Shown piece after piece: positions 54,692 to 63,642 of a stretch of 64,000 nt of DNA (positions are counted from its first letter, which is position 1; each line of letters opens with the position of its first letter). Both the position numbers and the translations under genes were made by a program. The notes beneath the pieces were generated by a model that was not told the DNA's origin, searched no databases, and was given only the letters and a program-made list of their open reading frames with translations. Source of the DNA: an uncultured Bacilli bacterium (lineage in GTDB: Bacteria; Bacillota_I; Bacilli_A; RF39; UBA660); NCBI GenBank assembly GCA_934085675.1, contig CAKOHH010000001.1:62001-126000 (forward strand). The letters are read 5' to 3'.

Positions 54692-55984
54692 TTGAAAAAA
54701 GACACCTTTAAAACATCCATTCTTATCTTATTATTAGGGGGCATCATTACCAAAATATTAGGCTTTGTTATTCGTATTTTAAGCACTCGTATTTTGACTT
54801 TGGAAGGGATTAGTTATTTAACTCTTGTCATGCCTACCTATTCTCTTTTTATCACCCTTTGTTCTTTTGCCTTACCAATTAGTATTTCTAAAATGGTTAG
54901 TGAAAAAAAAATTCGCAGTAAAAAAATATTTTTTTCAACATGCTTTTTTATTTTCTTTTTAGAAATAGTTTTAATTGGAGGTATTTTTCTTTTAGCCCCC
55001 TTTATTGCCAATACTCTTTTACATCAGCCTAAAGTTTATCCACTTATCTTAGCAATGACATTTACTTTACCTTTTATTTCCATCACTTCTTTTTTTAAAG
55101 GATATTTTTTGGGCAAATTTAAAGTTCATCCCAATGTCATTTCTAATTTTTTTGAACAAATTACGCGGATTCTTTTTATTGTCTTAATACTACCTAAGAT
55201 TATTTCTTATGGTCTTATGTATGGCGTCATTTCTTATATTCTTTTAAATGCTGTGACTGAATTTATTAGCATTTTAGTGTTTATGGCTTTTCTACCATCC
55301 CAAATATGTCTTACTAAAGAAGATATAAAACCATGCAAAAAAATTATTAAAGAAATGCTAGAAACGAGTCTTCCTTCTATGTCTAGCCGTGTCTTTGGTA
55401 ATATTGGTTTCTTTTTAGAACCTATTATTTTAACTAATTTCTTGCTTTTAAATGGGTATTCTTCTTCTTATATTTTACAAGAATATGCTGCCTACAACGC
55501 TTACGCGATTGGCTTACTCACTTTACCATCTTTTTTTGTCATGGCTATATGTCAAATATTAATTCCCGAAGTAAGTAAATACAAAAGTGAACAAAACACT
55601 TTAATGTTAAAAAAAAGAATCAAACAAGCCTTATGTTATTCTTTTTTCATTGGGATAGTTAGTTGTACCGTTCTTTTTATTTTTAGAAATATTCTTTTAG
55701 CCCTTCTTTATAAAACAACTCTTGGAAGTGACTATATATTCACATTGGCCCCTTTTTTTGTTCTTTTCTATCTAGAAGCCCCTTTATCAAGCATTTTAGA
55801 GGCTGGCGGATTTGCTTCCTCTTCTTTTAAAATTACTTTTTGGGGAGTTATCTTAAAATTAATTACTTTAAGCATATTGTCTTTTTGTCATATTGGCCTT
55901 TACAGCCTTGTTTTTAGTGAAATTATTAATATTATTTTTGTGGTTTTCTTAAGTTTTAAGGCTCTTAAAAAAGTTATTCAATAG
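54692..55984 (+). CDS. SpoVB/MurJ-family lipid flippase-like protein
   Basis: 430 residues, about 12 membrane helices, MOP superfamily: GGIITKILGFVIRILSTRIL at the N terminus is typical of SpoVB, as is ASITSFFKGYFLG-like ISITSFFKGYFLGKF. TTG start with GGAAAG upstream. Shorter than the usual 500-plus residues, so terminal helices may be missing. SpoVB-like proteins move lipid-linked wall precursors, SpoVB in spore cortex formation. Its end overlaps the convergent gene by 11 bases. Confidence 0.87.
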   Translation: MKKDTFKTSILILLLGGIITKILGFVIRILSTRILTLEGISYLTLVMPTYSLFITLCSFALPISISKMVSEKKIRSKKIFFSTCFFIFFLEIVLIGGIFLLAPFIANTLLHQPKVYPLILAMTFTLPFISITSFFKGYFLGKFKVHPNVISNFFEQITRILFIVLILPKIISYGLMYGVISYILLNAVTEFISILVFMAFLPSQICLTKEDIKPCKKIIKEMLETSLPSMSSRVFGNIGFFLEPIILTNFLLLNGYSSSYILQEYAAYNAYAIGLLTLPSFFVMAICQILIPEVSKYKSEQNTLMLKKRIKQALCYSFFIGIVSCTVLFIFRNILLALLYKTTLGSDYIFTLAPFFVLFYLEAPLSSILEAGGFASSSFKITFWGVILKLITLSILSFCHIGLYSLVFSEIINIIFVVFLSFKALKKVIQ

Positions 55985-56438
55985 CCCCTTGAAAGGTAAT
56001 GGTATTTTTCTTTTTGTTTAAAACAAAACGATATTCTGGCGTTGTTTTAGTTTTATCATGTTCAAAAAATATTTCTTCATCAGTTTCTTCTTCTAACAAT
56101 CCATTTTTTAAATCATCAAAAGTTAAATATTTATTTTTTAAAGCTTCTTCTAAAGTCATTTTGGTCGAGCCGTAACTTAAATAGACTTCATCCACACAAT
56201 CAAAATAAAAAGTCTTATCTTCAAAAACAAACTTTTCTTTCAGTTGACACCTTTTCTGAGGCTCATAAGATAACTCATAAGTTGTATAATCATCTATTTT
56301 TTCTAATCTTTCTTTTCGTTGTAATTTAAGTAAATAAGTATTTAAGAAAAAAGATAGAACCAAAAGGCATCCTAGAATAAAAAGTAAGAAGTAATAAACT
56401 GCTTTTTTTTGCTTTGCTAAATAATTTTTTCCCTTCAT
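55974..56438 (-). CDS. Hypothetical single-pass membrane protein
   Basis: About 154 residues: basic start, one membrane helix (about 14-34), and an extracellular acidic region (FDCVDEVYLSYGSTKMTLEEAL) with two Cys that may form a disulphide (CQLKEK..., FDCVDE). ATG at 56438 follows AAGGTGG. Not recognised. Confidence 0.75.
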   Translation of the reverse strand: MKGKNYLAKQKKAVYYFLLFILGCLLVLSFFLNTYLLKLQRKERLEKIDDYTTYELSYEPQKRCQLKEKFVFEDKTFYFDCVDEVYLSYGSTKMTLEEALKNKYLTFDDLKNGLLEEETDEEIFFEHDKTKTTPEYRFVLNKKKNTITFQGAIE

Positions 56439-56533
56439 AATACCACCTTCCAACTTGCCTATATATAATATCACATACCTGTCAAAAAGTCTTGTCAAAA
56501 AAGAGTTAAAATTAATTTTTTTAAGGCAACAAA

Positions 56534-56562
56534 TTGTAATTTAGAAAGGGGTATGATAAAAT
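56534..56562 (+). promoter_or_regulatory. Promoter of the ComGA/PilB-like ATPase
   Basis: TTGTAA (56534-56539), 17-bp spacer, TAAAAT (56557-56562) with the TGn extension. Confidence 0.65.
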
Positions 56563-56593
56563 TAAAAAGAATAATAAAGGAGCAAATGATTTT

Positions 56594-57862
56594 ATGTTTA
56601 CAGAGTATGATTATCAAAATGAACCAATTGTTGATATCGTTAATGAAATGCTAGTGGATGCTGCCAAAAAAAGGGCCAGTGATATCCACATGGACCCAAC
56701 CCCTGATGTTTTAAATATAAGAATTAGGGTTGATGGAGAACTTATTTTATACGCTAAAGTACCCGCGGCGGTTAAGAAAAATTTAGTCACCCGGGTGAAA
56801 ATTATTTCAGGCATGAATATTACTGAGTCAAGAGTACCTCAAGATGGAGCTATCAAAATGACAGTAGATGGCAAAGATTTAGACTTTCGTGTTTCGACAC
56901 TGCCAATTGTTTATGGAGAAAAAGTCGTTATTCGTCTTTTAGATTATTCAGCTACCCAAGCATCATTAGATAGCCTAGGTTTTTCAGAAGAAAACTTAGG
57001 TAAATTAAAAGAAGCAATGAATAAACCAAATGGCATTATTTTAGTAACTGGAGCCACAGGTTCTGGTAAATCAACAACAGTATATTCTATTTTACAATCT
57101 TTAAATTGTGTTGAAAGAAATATTATCACCGTTGAAGACCCCGTCGAGATGAAAATAGCCGGCATTAACCAAGTCCAAACTATGAGTGAAATTGGTCTTA
57201 CCTTTGCCAGTGCTCTTCGTTCTATTTTAAGACAAGACCCCGACATTATCATGATTGGTGAGATTCGTGATAATGAAACTGCCCGTATTGCCGTTCGTGC
57301 ATCTATCACAGGACACCTTGTCCTATCTACTATCCATACTAATAACTCTTTAACAACTATCGAAAGACTTGTAGATATGGATGTTGAAAGATATTTACTA
57401 GGTTCTGCCTTAGAAGCCATTGTTTCTCAAAGACTTTGCAAAAAACTTTGTCCAAAATGTCGCCGACCAAGAAAAACGACTGACTATGAAAAAAGAGTTA
57501 TGAAAGAAGCTTTAAAAATGGATATTGATAACATTTATGAACCGGTCGGATGTGATGAATGTTACAAAGGCTACAAAGGACGTATTGCTTTACAAGAAGT
57601 TTTAGTTTTAAATCAAGAAATAAGAGATGCGATTGTCAATAACGCGACTAAAGAAGAACTAAGGGTACTTATTTACAACAATGGCCATACTTTAAAGTTA
57701 TTAGATGATGGTTTAATCAAGGTTATTAACGGTTTAACAAGTTTTGAAGAAGTTTTAAGAGTTATTGATATTAAAGATGACTTAGGTGAAGGTGAATCTG
57801 ATTTAAAAGACGCTTTAATTGGTAAAAAATCTTCTAAAACAATAGAGGTTGATACTTTATAA
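56594..57862 (+). CDS. GspE/PilB/ComGA-type secretion or pilus ATPase
   Basis: 422 residues. N2 domain with ASDIHMDPTPDVLNIRIRVDGEL, Walker A VTGATGSGKSTT, Asp box ITVEDPVE, Walker B RQDPDIIMIGEIRD, His box GHLVLSTIHTNN, and a zinc site formed by CPKCR and CDECY. Powers assembly of type IV-like pili or pseudopili; ComGA-sized, without the PilB N1 domain. AAAGGAG lies 11 bases before ATG. No comGB/GC or pilin follows; partners must be elsewhere, perhaps serving the ComEA/EC uptake system. Confidence 0.93.
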   Translation: MFTEYDYQNEPIVDIVNEMLVDAAKKRASDIHMDPTPDVLNIRIRVDGELILYAKVPAAVKKNLVTRVKIISGMNITESRVPQDGAIKMTVDGKDLDFRVSTLPIVYGEKVVIRLLDYSATQASLDSLGFSEENLGKLKEAMNKPNGIILVTGATGSGKSTTVYSILQSLNCVERNIITVEDPVEMKIAGINQVQTMSEIGLTFASALRSILRQDPDIIMIGEIRDNETARIAVRASITGHLVLSTIHTNNSLTTIERLVDMDVERYLLGSALEAIVSQRLCKKLCPKCRRPRKTTDYEKRVMKEALKMDIDNIYEPVGCDECYKGYKGRIALQEVLVLNQEIRDAIVNNATKEELRVLIYNNGHTLKLLDDGLIKVINGLTSFEEVLRVIDIKDDLGEGESDLKDALIGKKSSKTIEVDTL

Positions 57863-57868
57863 AAATTT

Positions 57869-57913
57869 AAAAAGTTATTCGAAGACGGCATCCGTAATAA
57901 AATAACTTTTTTT
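57869..57913. terminator. Bidirectional terminator between the ATPase and GDPD genes
   Basis: AAAAAGTTAT (57869-57878) and ATAACTTTTT (57902-57911) around a 23-nt loop containing the end of the GDPD gene; T-runs on both strands. Confidence 0.7.
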
Positions 57914-58486
57914 ATATTCTTTAACCATTTTTTCTAAATGGTGAATACCATAAATAAATACTTCTTTATTTTGACTAATAAAATAATTTTCTAAATGTGA
58001 AGTCATAATATTTTCAAGCAAACATATAAAATCATAATTTTGATAATCATTTTCACTATTTAAGACATAGTTTAAAACACCTACTTTTATTTTTAGATTA
58101 TTTAAAGCAAGATTATTTATAATTCTATTATAAAAACTCATTACATAAATATTTTGATACTCGTATTTTTGAAGAATTATACTTAAATGTTTGATATCAC
58201 AATTCATTTCTTTTATTTCTAATAATATAATCTTATTGGTTTTAAGTTTTAAGACATTTTCTAAAAGAGGAATATTATCCTTTTTTAATTCTTTATAATT
58301 TGTTAAAGAAATAATTTTTCCTTTATAAATAGGATTATGACATATAACAAAAACATGATCTTTTGTAGTCCTAACATCACATTCAAATCCTACATAGTGA
58401 GGATTATTTAAACATTCTTCAAAAGCTTTCAAAGTATTTTCTTTCGCTTCTTTTTTGAGGCCTCGATGGGCAATTAAATGATTCAT
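57875..58486 (-). CDS. Glycerophosphodiester phosphodiesterase family protein
   Basis: 203 residues, GDPD TIM barrel: IAHRGLKKEAKENTLKAFEE (catalytic His, Arg and the ENT metal site), GFECDVRTTKDHVFVICHNP (ExD and second His), and IILLEIKEM. Short but with the core residues. Hydrolyses deacylated phospholipids to glycerol-3-phosphate and alcohol, feeding lipid or teichoic metabolism. No signal peptide, so cytosolic. Confidence 0.93.
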   Translation of the reverse strand: MNHLIAHRGLKKEAKENTLKAFEECLNNPHYVGFECDVRTTKDHVFVICHNPIYKGKIISLTNYKELKKDNIPLLENVLKLKTNKIILLEIKEMNCDIKHLSIILQKYEYQNIYVMSFYNRIINNLALNNLKIKVGVLNYVLNSENDYQNYDFICLLENIMTSHLENYFISQNKEVFIYGIHHLEKMVKEYKKSYFITDAVFE

Positions 58487-58511
58487 AATATATCATATGA
58501 AAAAGATGAGT

Positions 58512-58937
58512 TTATAAAACAATAATTTTAAATAAAAGACCAATAATTAAAAAACAGACAAGAGAAACATACAGTTTTAAATGAGGAATTTCTTTTGGTT
58601 TTTCATCTTCTTCATATGTTTCTTTAAAAACAGGAGTAGCTTCTTCTTTTTTATTTATATAAAAAACATAATTTTCTTCACTCGAATCAGAATTTAGGAT
58701 ATGTAAAATTGTTTTATTTTTTTCTTTTATCACATTGACAGTTGCCTTTTTATCATTTAAATCATAAGATAATTTTAATTCTTCTTCATTATCATTTAAA
58801 GTAACTGAATATAAATTATTATCTTTATTAAAAGGCATGGAAAGAGTGCCATTTAAAACTTGAAGATTTGTAATACTTTGAGCAGATGTTAACATTGGCC
58901 AAAAAAAGCAAAACAAAAAGAATAAGATTTTTTTCAT
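58512..58937 (-). CDS. Hypothetical secreted/anchored beta-sandwich protein
   Basis: About 141 residues: signal peptide (about 1-20), one small beta-sandwich resembling a cadherin-like bacterial domain (ITNLQVLNGTLSMPFNKDNN, then NLYSVTLNDNEEELKLSYDL), an acidic linker and a C-terminal membrane helix (about 119-140). ATG at 58937 follows TAGGTG. Probably displayed outside the cell; role unknown. Confidence 0.78.
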   Translation of the reverse strand: MKKILFFLFCFFWPMLTSAQSITNLQVLNGTLSMPFNKDNNLYSVTLNDNEEELKLSYDLNDKKATVNVIKEKNKTILHILNSDSSEENYVFYINKKEEATPVFKETYEEDEKPKEIPHLKLYVSLVCFLIIGLLFKIIVL

Positions 58938-58985
58938 AAAGTTCACCTATATTTAAAGTGTCCTTTTTTTCTTATTCTATGCTAT

Positions 58986-60071
58986 TTAAATCATTTTTAA
59001 TAAAATTTCATTCATAATATAAAATTTATCTTTAGGAATAAAGATGTAGCCATTCTCTTCTTTCAAATCTTTATTTTTTAAAAGAGGTTTAATAGGATAA
59101 CAATCTTCCATATTTCTGCCAAATTTTTGTTTAAATTTTGTAAGAGAAATGCCCTCACACTTGCGAAAGCCTAACATAAGTTCATTATCCATCACATCTT
59201 TTAAAGACAATATCTCTTCTTCTTTTTGGTAAAAGCCTGCTAAATATTTGGTTAAACTTTTCGTATTAGTATAACGAATATCATCTATATAACCACTAGC
59301 ACCTAGACCAAAACCATAATATTCTTCATTGTTCCAATAAGTTAAATTGTGCTTTGACTCATAGCCATCTTTAGCAAAATTAGAAACTTCATAATGATGA
59401 TAGCCCTTCTTTTCGAGCATTTTTATAATTGTTTTATACATCAAAGCATCTACATCTTCACTAATGGGCTTTACATTTTGCTTAGAAAGCATCGTATGTG
59501 GTTCAATCATTAAACTATAGGTACTAATATGATTGGGCTCTAATTCTAATAAAAGGGTAAGATCTTTTTTTAAAATGGAAAGATCTTCTGTTGGTAAAGC
59601 ATACATTAAATCAATGTTAACATTTTCAAAACCTAAACGACGAATTAAAGCCATTTTTTCTTTGGCTTCTAAAAAAGTATGTTGTCGATTTAAAAAGGTA
59701 AGATTTGTTTCATTAAAAGATTGAATTCCTATACTTAAACGATTAACACCTTTTAGTTTTAAAAGATAAAGTATTTCTTCAGTAATATCATCTAAATTAC
59801 ATTCAAAAGTAAATTCAACTTGAGATTCTAAATGAAAAACTTGACAAATTTCTAATAATTTTTTGATTTGACTTAAAGATAAACAAGAAGGCGTACCACC
59901 TCCAATATAAATTGTTTTAATTTTTTCATCGAGATAGTGGTCTAAAATTTCCTCATTTAATTTATCAAGATAAAGATCTACCCAATCTTTTTTATAATAT
60001 AATTTGCAAAAATCACAATAGGAACAAATATTTTTACAAAAAGGAATATGAATATAAACGCTTTTACTCAT
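58986..60071 (-). CDS. hemW: Radical-SAM protein HemW
   Basis: 361 residues. SVYIHIPFCKNICSYCDFC has CxxxCxxC plus the extra Cys typical of HemW/HemN, IYIGGGTPSCLS the SAM region, and NRLSIGIQSFNE. HemW binds heme and is considered a heme chaperone rather than the coproporphyrinogen dehydrogenase HemN. Near lepA as in Bacilli, but separated by an unknown gene. Overlaps that gene by 8 bases. Confidence 0.92.
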   Translation of the reverse strand: MSKSVYIHIPFCKNICSYCDFCKLYYKKDWVDLYLDKLNEEILDHYLDEKIKTIYIGGGTPSCLSLSQIKKLLEICQVFHLESQVEFTFECNLDDITEEILYLLKLKGVNRLSIGIQSFNETNLTFLNRQHTFLEAKEKMALIRRLGFENVNIDLMYALPTEDLSILKKDLTLLLELEPNHISTYSLMIEPHTMLSKQNVKPISEDVDALMYKTIIKMLEKKGYHHYEVSNFAKDGYESKHNLTYWNNEEYYGFGLGASGYIDDIRYTNTKSLTKYLAGFYQKEEEILSLKDVMDNELMLGFRKCEGISLTKFKQKFGRNMEDCYPIKPLLKNKDLKEENGYIFIPKDKFYIMNEILLKMI

Positions 60072-61365
60072 TTTTTCTACTCTTTTTTAAAGTTCTTTGA
60101 AAATAATAATCTAGATATTCATTACAACTAGTTAAACTATCTCTCAAATATTCTGGACAACGTTCTTTAATGGTATTTCTAGAAACCGGAATTTGTTTGT
60201 AAGGGATACAATATTTAATTTTATATTGCACAATATTGGCAATATCTTCATCAGATAAAGGAGTACGATTTTGGAAATGCTTTTTAATGGTATTACGATA
60301 AGCAGTATCATCAAAACGGCCAATAATTTCTTGATATTTTTTATCATATGCACCAGTTACACTGCAATAAGCAATATAAAAAATATCTTCATTACATTTA
60401 TCTTTTTTAGCTTTATCTTTTTCAATAACTTGCTTTTGCATCGCAGTTAATGGTTCTTTTTGTTGCTCTTTTTTTCTAAAATATTCGACATAGGCTGTTT
60501 CAATGCAAAAAAGATATTTTAAGGCAAAAGAGTATTCTGAAGGTGAATTAGATAACATAAACGTCTTTAAGCCTTCATGGTCTTGATATCCTAAAATTTC
60601 ACATAAATCATAAATAGATAAACGATAAGTAAGGGCCAATTGACACCAATAATTAAGACGTTCAGCTACTTTATCGTAATTTTCTTTGTAATTTTTTTTT
60701 ACTGGTTTGCACGCAAATAAACTGCAATTAGGATTTGCTTCTCGATTACTTTCCTTCATTTTTTGATAGTATGTAACAAGTTTTTCTTTTTCACTCGCGG
60801 TAAAAAAGTTGTTTAAAAAATGCAATTCATCGTTGCCAAGAAATATTATACGAACGGTACGTGTTTCAAGTCCACATTGATGGGCTAAATGATCTAAGGT
60901 ATCCACACAACCATTTTCAATAAATTGTTTAAAAACCGTAATTCTTTGTTTTAAACGTTTATAATTTGTTATATCTTGACTAGGGGCAAAACCACTTAAA
61001 TCAACGTTTTTTTCTTCCAAAAGTTCTAATTTTTTATATAATTCTATTCTTCTTTGAATAGCTATGTTTCTTTGTAATCCTAATATTCTCTTAGCTGTTT
61101 CTTCGTTATATAAACTACTATTAGGCTTAGTGATACAACCTAGATACTTAGCCACATCAATTCTGGACATATTTAACTTATTACCAATTTCCTCATTAGA
61201 ATAACCTTGTAAGGAAAGTTGAACGATTTTATCCGTTATCATTAATAGTTTACCAAAAAAAGCATTGATTTCTTCAGTTTTTATGTACTCTGGTTTATCG
61301 GCTTTTATCTGTTCAAAAGTAAACCCCTTTTTTATTTGAATAATAATTTTAGATTCTTTTATCAT
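60064..61365 (-). CDS. Hypothetical protein with several helix-turn-helix motifs
   Basis: 433 residues, soluble, helical, basic. HTH-like segments recur: LSLQGYSNEEIGNKLNMSRIDVA-like (about 51-73), DTLDHLAHQCGLETRTVRII (about 155-174), SIYDLCEILGYQDHEGLKTF (about 250-269) and IPYKQIPVSRNTIKERCP (about 390-407). The repeat suggests an ancient duplication, like multi-HTH DNA-binding proteins. Inserted between lepA and hemW. The only good Shine-Dalgarno (AGGAGG) is 30 bases upstream with a hairpin between. No function assigned. Confidence 0.8.
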   Translation of the reverse strand: MIKESKIIIQIKKGFTFEQIKADKPEYIKTEEINAFFGKLLMITDKIVQLSLQGYSNEEIGNKLNMSRIDVAKYLGCITKPNSSLYNEETAKRILGLQRNIAIQRRIELYKKLELLEEKNVDLSGFAPSQDITNYKRLKQRITVFKQFIENGCVDTLDHLAHQCGLETRTVRIIFLGNDELHFLNNFFTASEKEKLVTYYQKMKESNREANPNCSLFACKPVKKNYKENYDKVAERLNYWCQLALTYRLSIYDLCEILGYQDHEGLKTFMLSNSPSEYSFALKYLFCIETAYVEYFRKKEQQKEPLTAMQKQVIEKDKAKKDKCNEDIFYIAYCSVTGAYDKKYQEIIGRFDDTAYRNTIKKHFQNRTPLSDEDIANIVQYKIKYCIPYKQIPVSRNTIKERCPEYLRDSLTSCNEYLDYYFQRTLKKSRKNE

Positions 61366-61373
61366 AATTTTTT

Positions 61374-61401
61374 ATTACTAACAACTTTAGTAATATCCTC
61401 C
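61374..61401 (-). promoter_or_regulatory. Hairpin between ribosome site and start codon
   Basis: Minus strand: AGGAGG (61401-61396), then TTACTAA-AGTTG-TTAGTAA (61392-61374), then ATG at 61365. Folding the 19-nt hairpin brings the site to about 12 bases from ATG. Confidence 0.5.
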
Positions 61402-61441
61402 TTTATTTTAAAATCTTTTTGCTTTTTAAACCAACTGGCTT

Positions 61442-63247
61442 TTATTTATCTTCACCACTTAATATGCTTAAAAAGGCTTCACTAGGAATTTCAACACTAC
61501 CAATCATTTTCATTCTTTTTTTACCCTCTTTTTGTTTTTCTAGCAATTTTCTTTTACGTGTAATGTCGCCACCATAACATTTTGCTAAAACATTTTTTCG
61601 CATAGCACTAATGTTTTCTCTAGCAATTACCTTCGAGCCAATCTGAGCTTGAATAGGTATTTGAAACATTTGTCTTGGAATTACTTCTTTTAATTTTTCA
61701 ACAACACTTCTTCCCCTTTGATACGCAAAATCTTTATGAACAATGACCGATAAAGCATCAACAATTTCTCCGTTTAACAAAATATTCATCTTAACAAGAT
61801 TACTTGTCCGATAGCCACAAAGTTCATAATCTAAAGAGGCATAACCTTTAGTATAACTTTTTAATTTATCGAAAAAATCATAAACTACTTCTGATAAGGG
61901 AATTTCATAATGAATATTTACCCGTTTATCATCAATATATTCCATTTCCTTATAAATTCCTCTTTTATCTTGACACAGATTCATAATAGCCCCGATGTAT
62001 TCACTTGGGACAATAATATTGGTATAAATATAAGGCTCTTCAATATAGGAAATTTTAACCTGTTCAGGCATTTTATTAGGACTATCTACCTCAATCATTT
62101 CCCCATTTGTTAAAGTAACATGATAAATAACACTAGGGCTAGTAGCAATAACCGAAAGACCAAATTCTCTTTCTAATCTTGTCGTGATGATATCCATATG
62201 TAATAGGCCTAAAAAACCAACACGAAAGCCAAAACCTAAAGCATCGGATGTCTCAGGTTCAATTGTTAGTGCCGCATCATTTAATTTCAACTTTTCAAAA
62301 GCTTCTTTTAGTGCTTCATATTTATTAGGCTCAATTGGAAAAATTCCTGAATAAACCATTGGTTTCATTTTTTTATAACCATGAATTGGTTCAGAAGCCT
62401 GACGATTTAAATTAGTAATTGTATCCCCAACTTCAACAGAAGTGATGTCTTTAATAGCGCCAGCAAAGTAACCTACTTCACCACTTAAAAGTTCGTTTAC
62501 ATGTTTTTCTCTTGGACAATGCACACCGAGTTCAGTGACCTCAAATGATTTTTTACCGGCCATAAAATACATGTTGTCTTTAAGTTTTAAAGAACCATCT
62601 TCTACTTTAATTAAACCAACAACACCTTTATAAGGATCAAAATAACTATCAAAGATTAAAGCTCTAAGTGGTTTATCATTTTCTATTTTGGGAGCTGGTA
62701 TTCTTTTAATAACCTCTTCGATAAGTTCTTTTACACCTTGACCAGTTTTACCTGAGCAAAGAAGAATTTCTTCATCTTTAAATCCCAGCACTCTTTTTAA
62801 TTCTTCTTTCACTTTAGGAATGTTGGCATTCGGTAAATCTATTTTATTAATAACAGGAATAATAGTTAAATCAGCATTCATTGCTAAATAAAGGTTAGCC
62901 AATGTTTGGGCCTCAATTCCTTGCGCTGCATCCACTACTAAAATAGCTCCTTCACAAGCAGCAAGACTACGACTAACTTCATAAGAAAAATCGACATGGC
63001 CGGGAGTATCTATTAAATTTAAATAATATTGTTCATTTTCATACTGATAAGTTAAACTTACTGCATTTAATTTAATGGTGATACCTCTTTCTCTTTCTAA
63101 ATCCATACTATCAAGAACTTGGCCAACCATTTCTCTTTCACTTACGGCGCCGGTGATTTCTAAAATACGATCAGCTAAAGTACTTTTTCCATGATCAATA
63201 TGCGCAATGATGGAAAAATTTCGAATATTTTCTTGCTTTTTTTTCAT
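61442..63247 (-). CDS. lepA: Elongation factor 4 (LepA)
   Basis: 601 residues, full length. GTPase motifs: [13 protein letters not shown] (G1), RGITIKLN (G2), DTPGHVD (G3), NKIDLP (G4). EF-G-like domains and the LepA C-terminal domain ([22 protein letters not shown]) follow. Acts on the ribosome, affecting translation fidelity and small-subunit maturation. GGTGTTG before the ATG. Confidence 0.98.
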   Translation of the reverse strand: MKKKQENIRNFSIIAHIDHGKSTLADRILEITGAVSEREMVGQVLDSMDLERERGITIKLNAVSLTYQYENEQYYLNLIDTPGHVDFSYEVSRSLAACEGAILVVDAAQGIEAQTLANLYLAMNADLTIIPVINKIDLPNANIPKVKEELKRVLGFKDEEILLCSGKTGQGVKELIEEVIKRIPAPKIENDKPLRALIFDSYFDPYKGVVGLIKVEDGSLKLKDNMYFMAGKKSFEVTELGVHCPREKHVNELLSGEVGYFAGAIKDITSVEVGDTITNLNRQASEPIHGYKKMKPMVYSGIFPIEPNKYEALKEAFEKLKLNDAALTIEPETSDALGFGFRVGFLGLLHMDIITTRLEREFGLSVIATSPSVIYHVTLTNGEMIEVDSPNKMPEQVKISYIEEPYIYTNIIVPSEYIGAIMNLCQDKRGIYKEMEYIDDKRVNIHYEIPLSEVVYDFFDKLKSYTKGYASLDYELCGYRTSNLVKMNILLNGEIVDALSVIVHKDFAYQRGRSVVEKLKEVIPRQMFQIPIQAQIGSKVIARENISAMRKNVLAKCYGGDITRKRKLLEKQKEGKKRMKMIGSVEIPSEAFLSILSGEDK

Positions 63248-63312
63248 TTTTCAACACCTTTTGTTATTATACAAAAAAAGAGCACTTTAGTAAACTTTTT
63301 TTAAAAAGTAAT

Positions 63313-63642
63313 TTAAGTAAATAAAATTTTGAAAATATTAACCAATTCATTAATACCTTTAGACATAAACTTTTCGATAATCTTTGAAAAATCAATCCCT
63401 AATTTTGTAGCCCCATTAGAATAATCTTTTTTTATATCAGTCAAATAATCTTTAATATCTACATTTTTTCCAGCTCGAACATCTTCTTCAAATTGTTTCA
63501 TGGCTTCATCAGTAATTGTCGCTTTTTCGCTTAGTTTAGCTTCATAGTATCCTGATGAAATAGCAATAGTTAAAGATAAATATAAAATGAATAAAACAGC
63601 TAAAATTTTTAAAAAAATAGGTTCTTTTTTTTTACTTTCCAT
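63313..63642 (-). CDS. Small membrane protein, positional match to YqxA
   Basis: 109 residues: N-terminal membrane helix (about 11-31) and a mainly helical extracytoplasmic part. In Bacillus a similarly sized single-pass protein (YqxA) lies between spoIIP and lepA; the layout matches, although the sequence similarity I can see is weak. Start overlaps the spoIIP stop by 11 bases. Confidence 0.7.
   Translation of the reverse strand: MESKKKEPIFLKILAVLFILYLSLTIAISSGYYEAKLSEKATITDEAMKQFEEDVRAGKNVDIKDYLTDIKKDYSNGATKLGIDFSKIIEKFMSKGINELVNIFKILFT

Noticed and set aside
56944..57420. 158-codon minus-strand frame within the ATPase gene
   Set aside because: Antisense to conserved Walker motifs, with no start context and no recognisable domain.
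58986..60071. Oxygen-independent coproporphyrinogen III oxidase (HemN) for the radical-SAM gene
   Set aside because: Length, the extra Cys in CSYCDFC and linkage to lepA fit HemW; no heme-synthesis genes are nearby.
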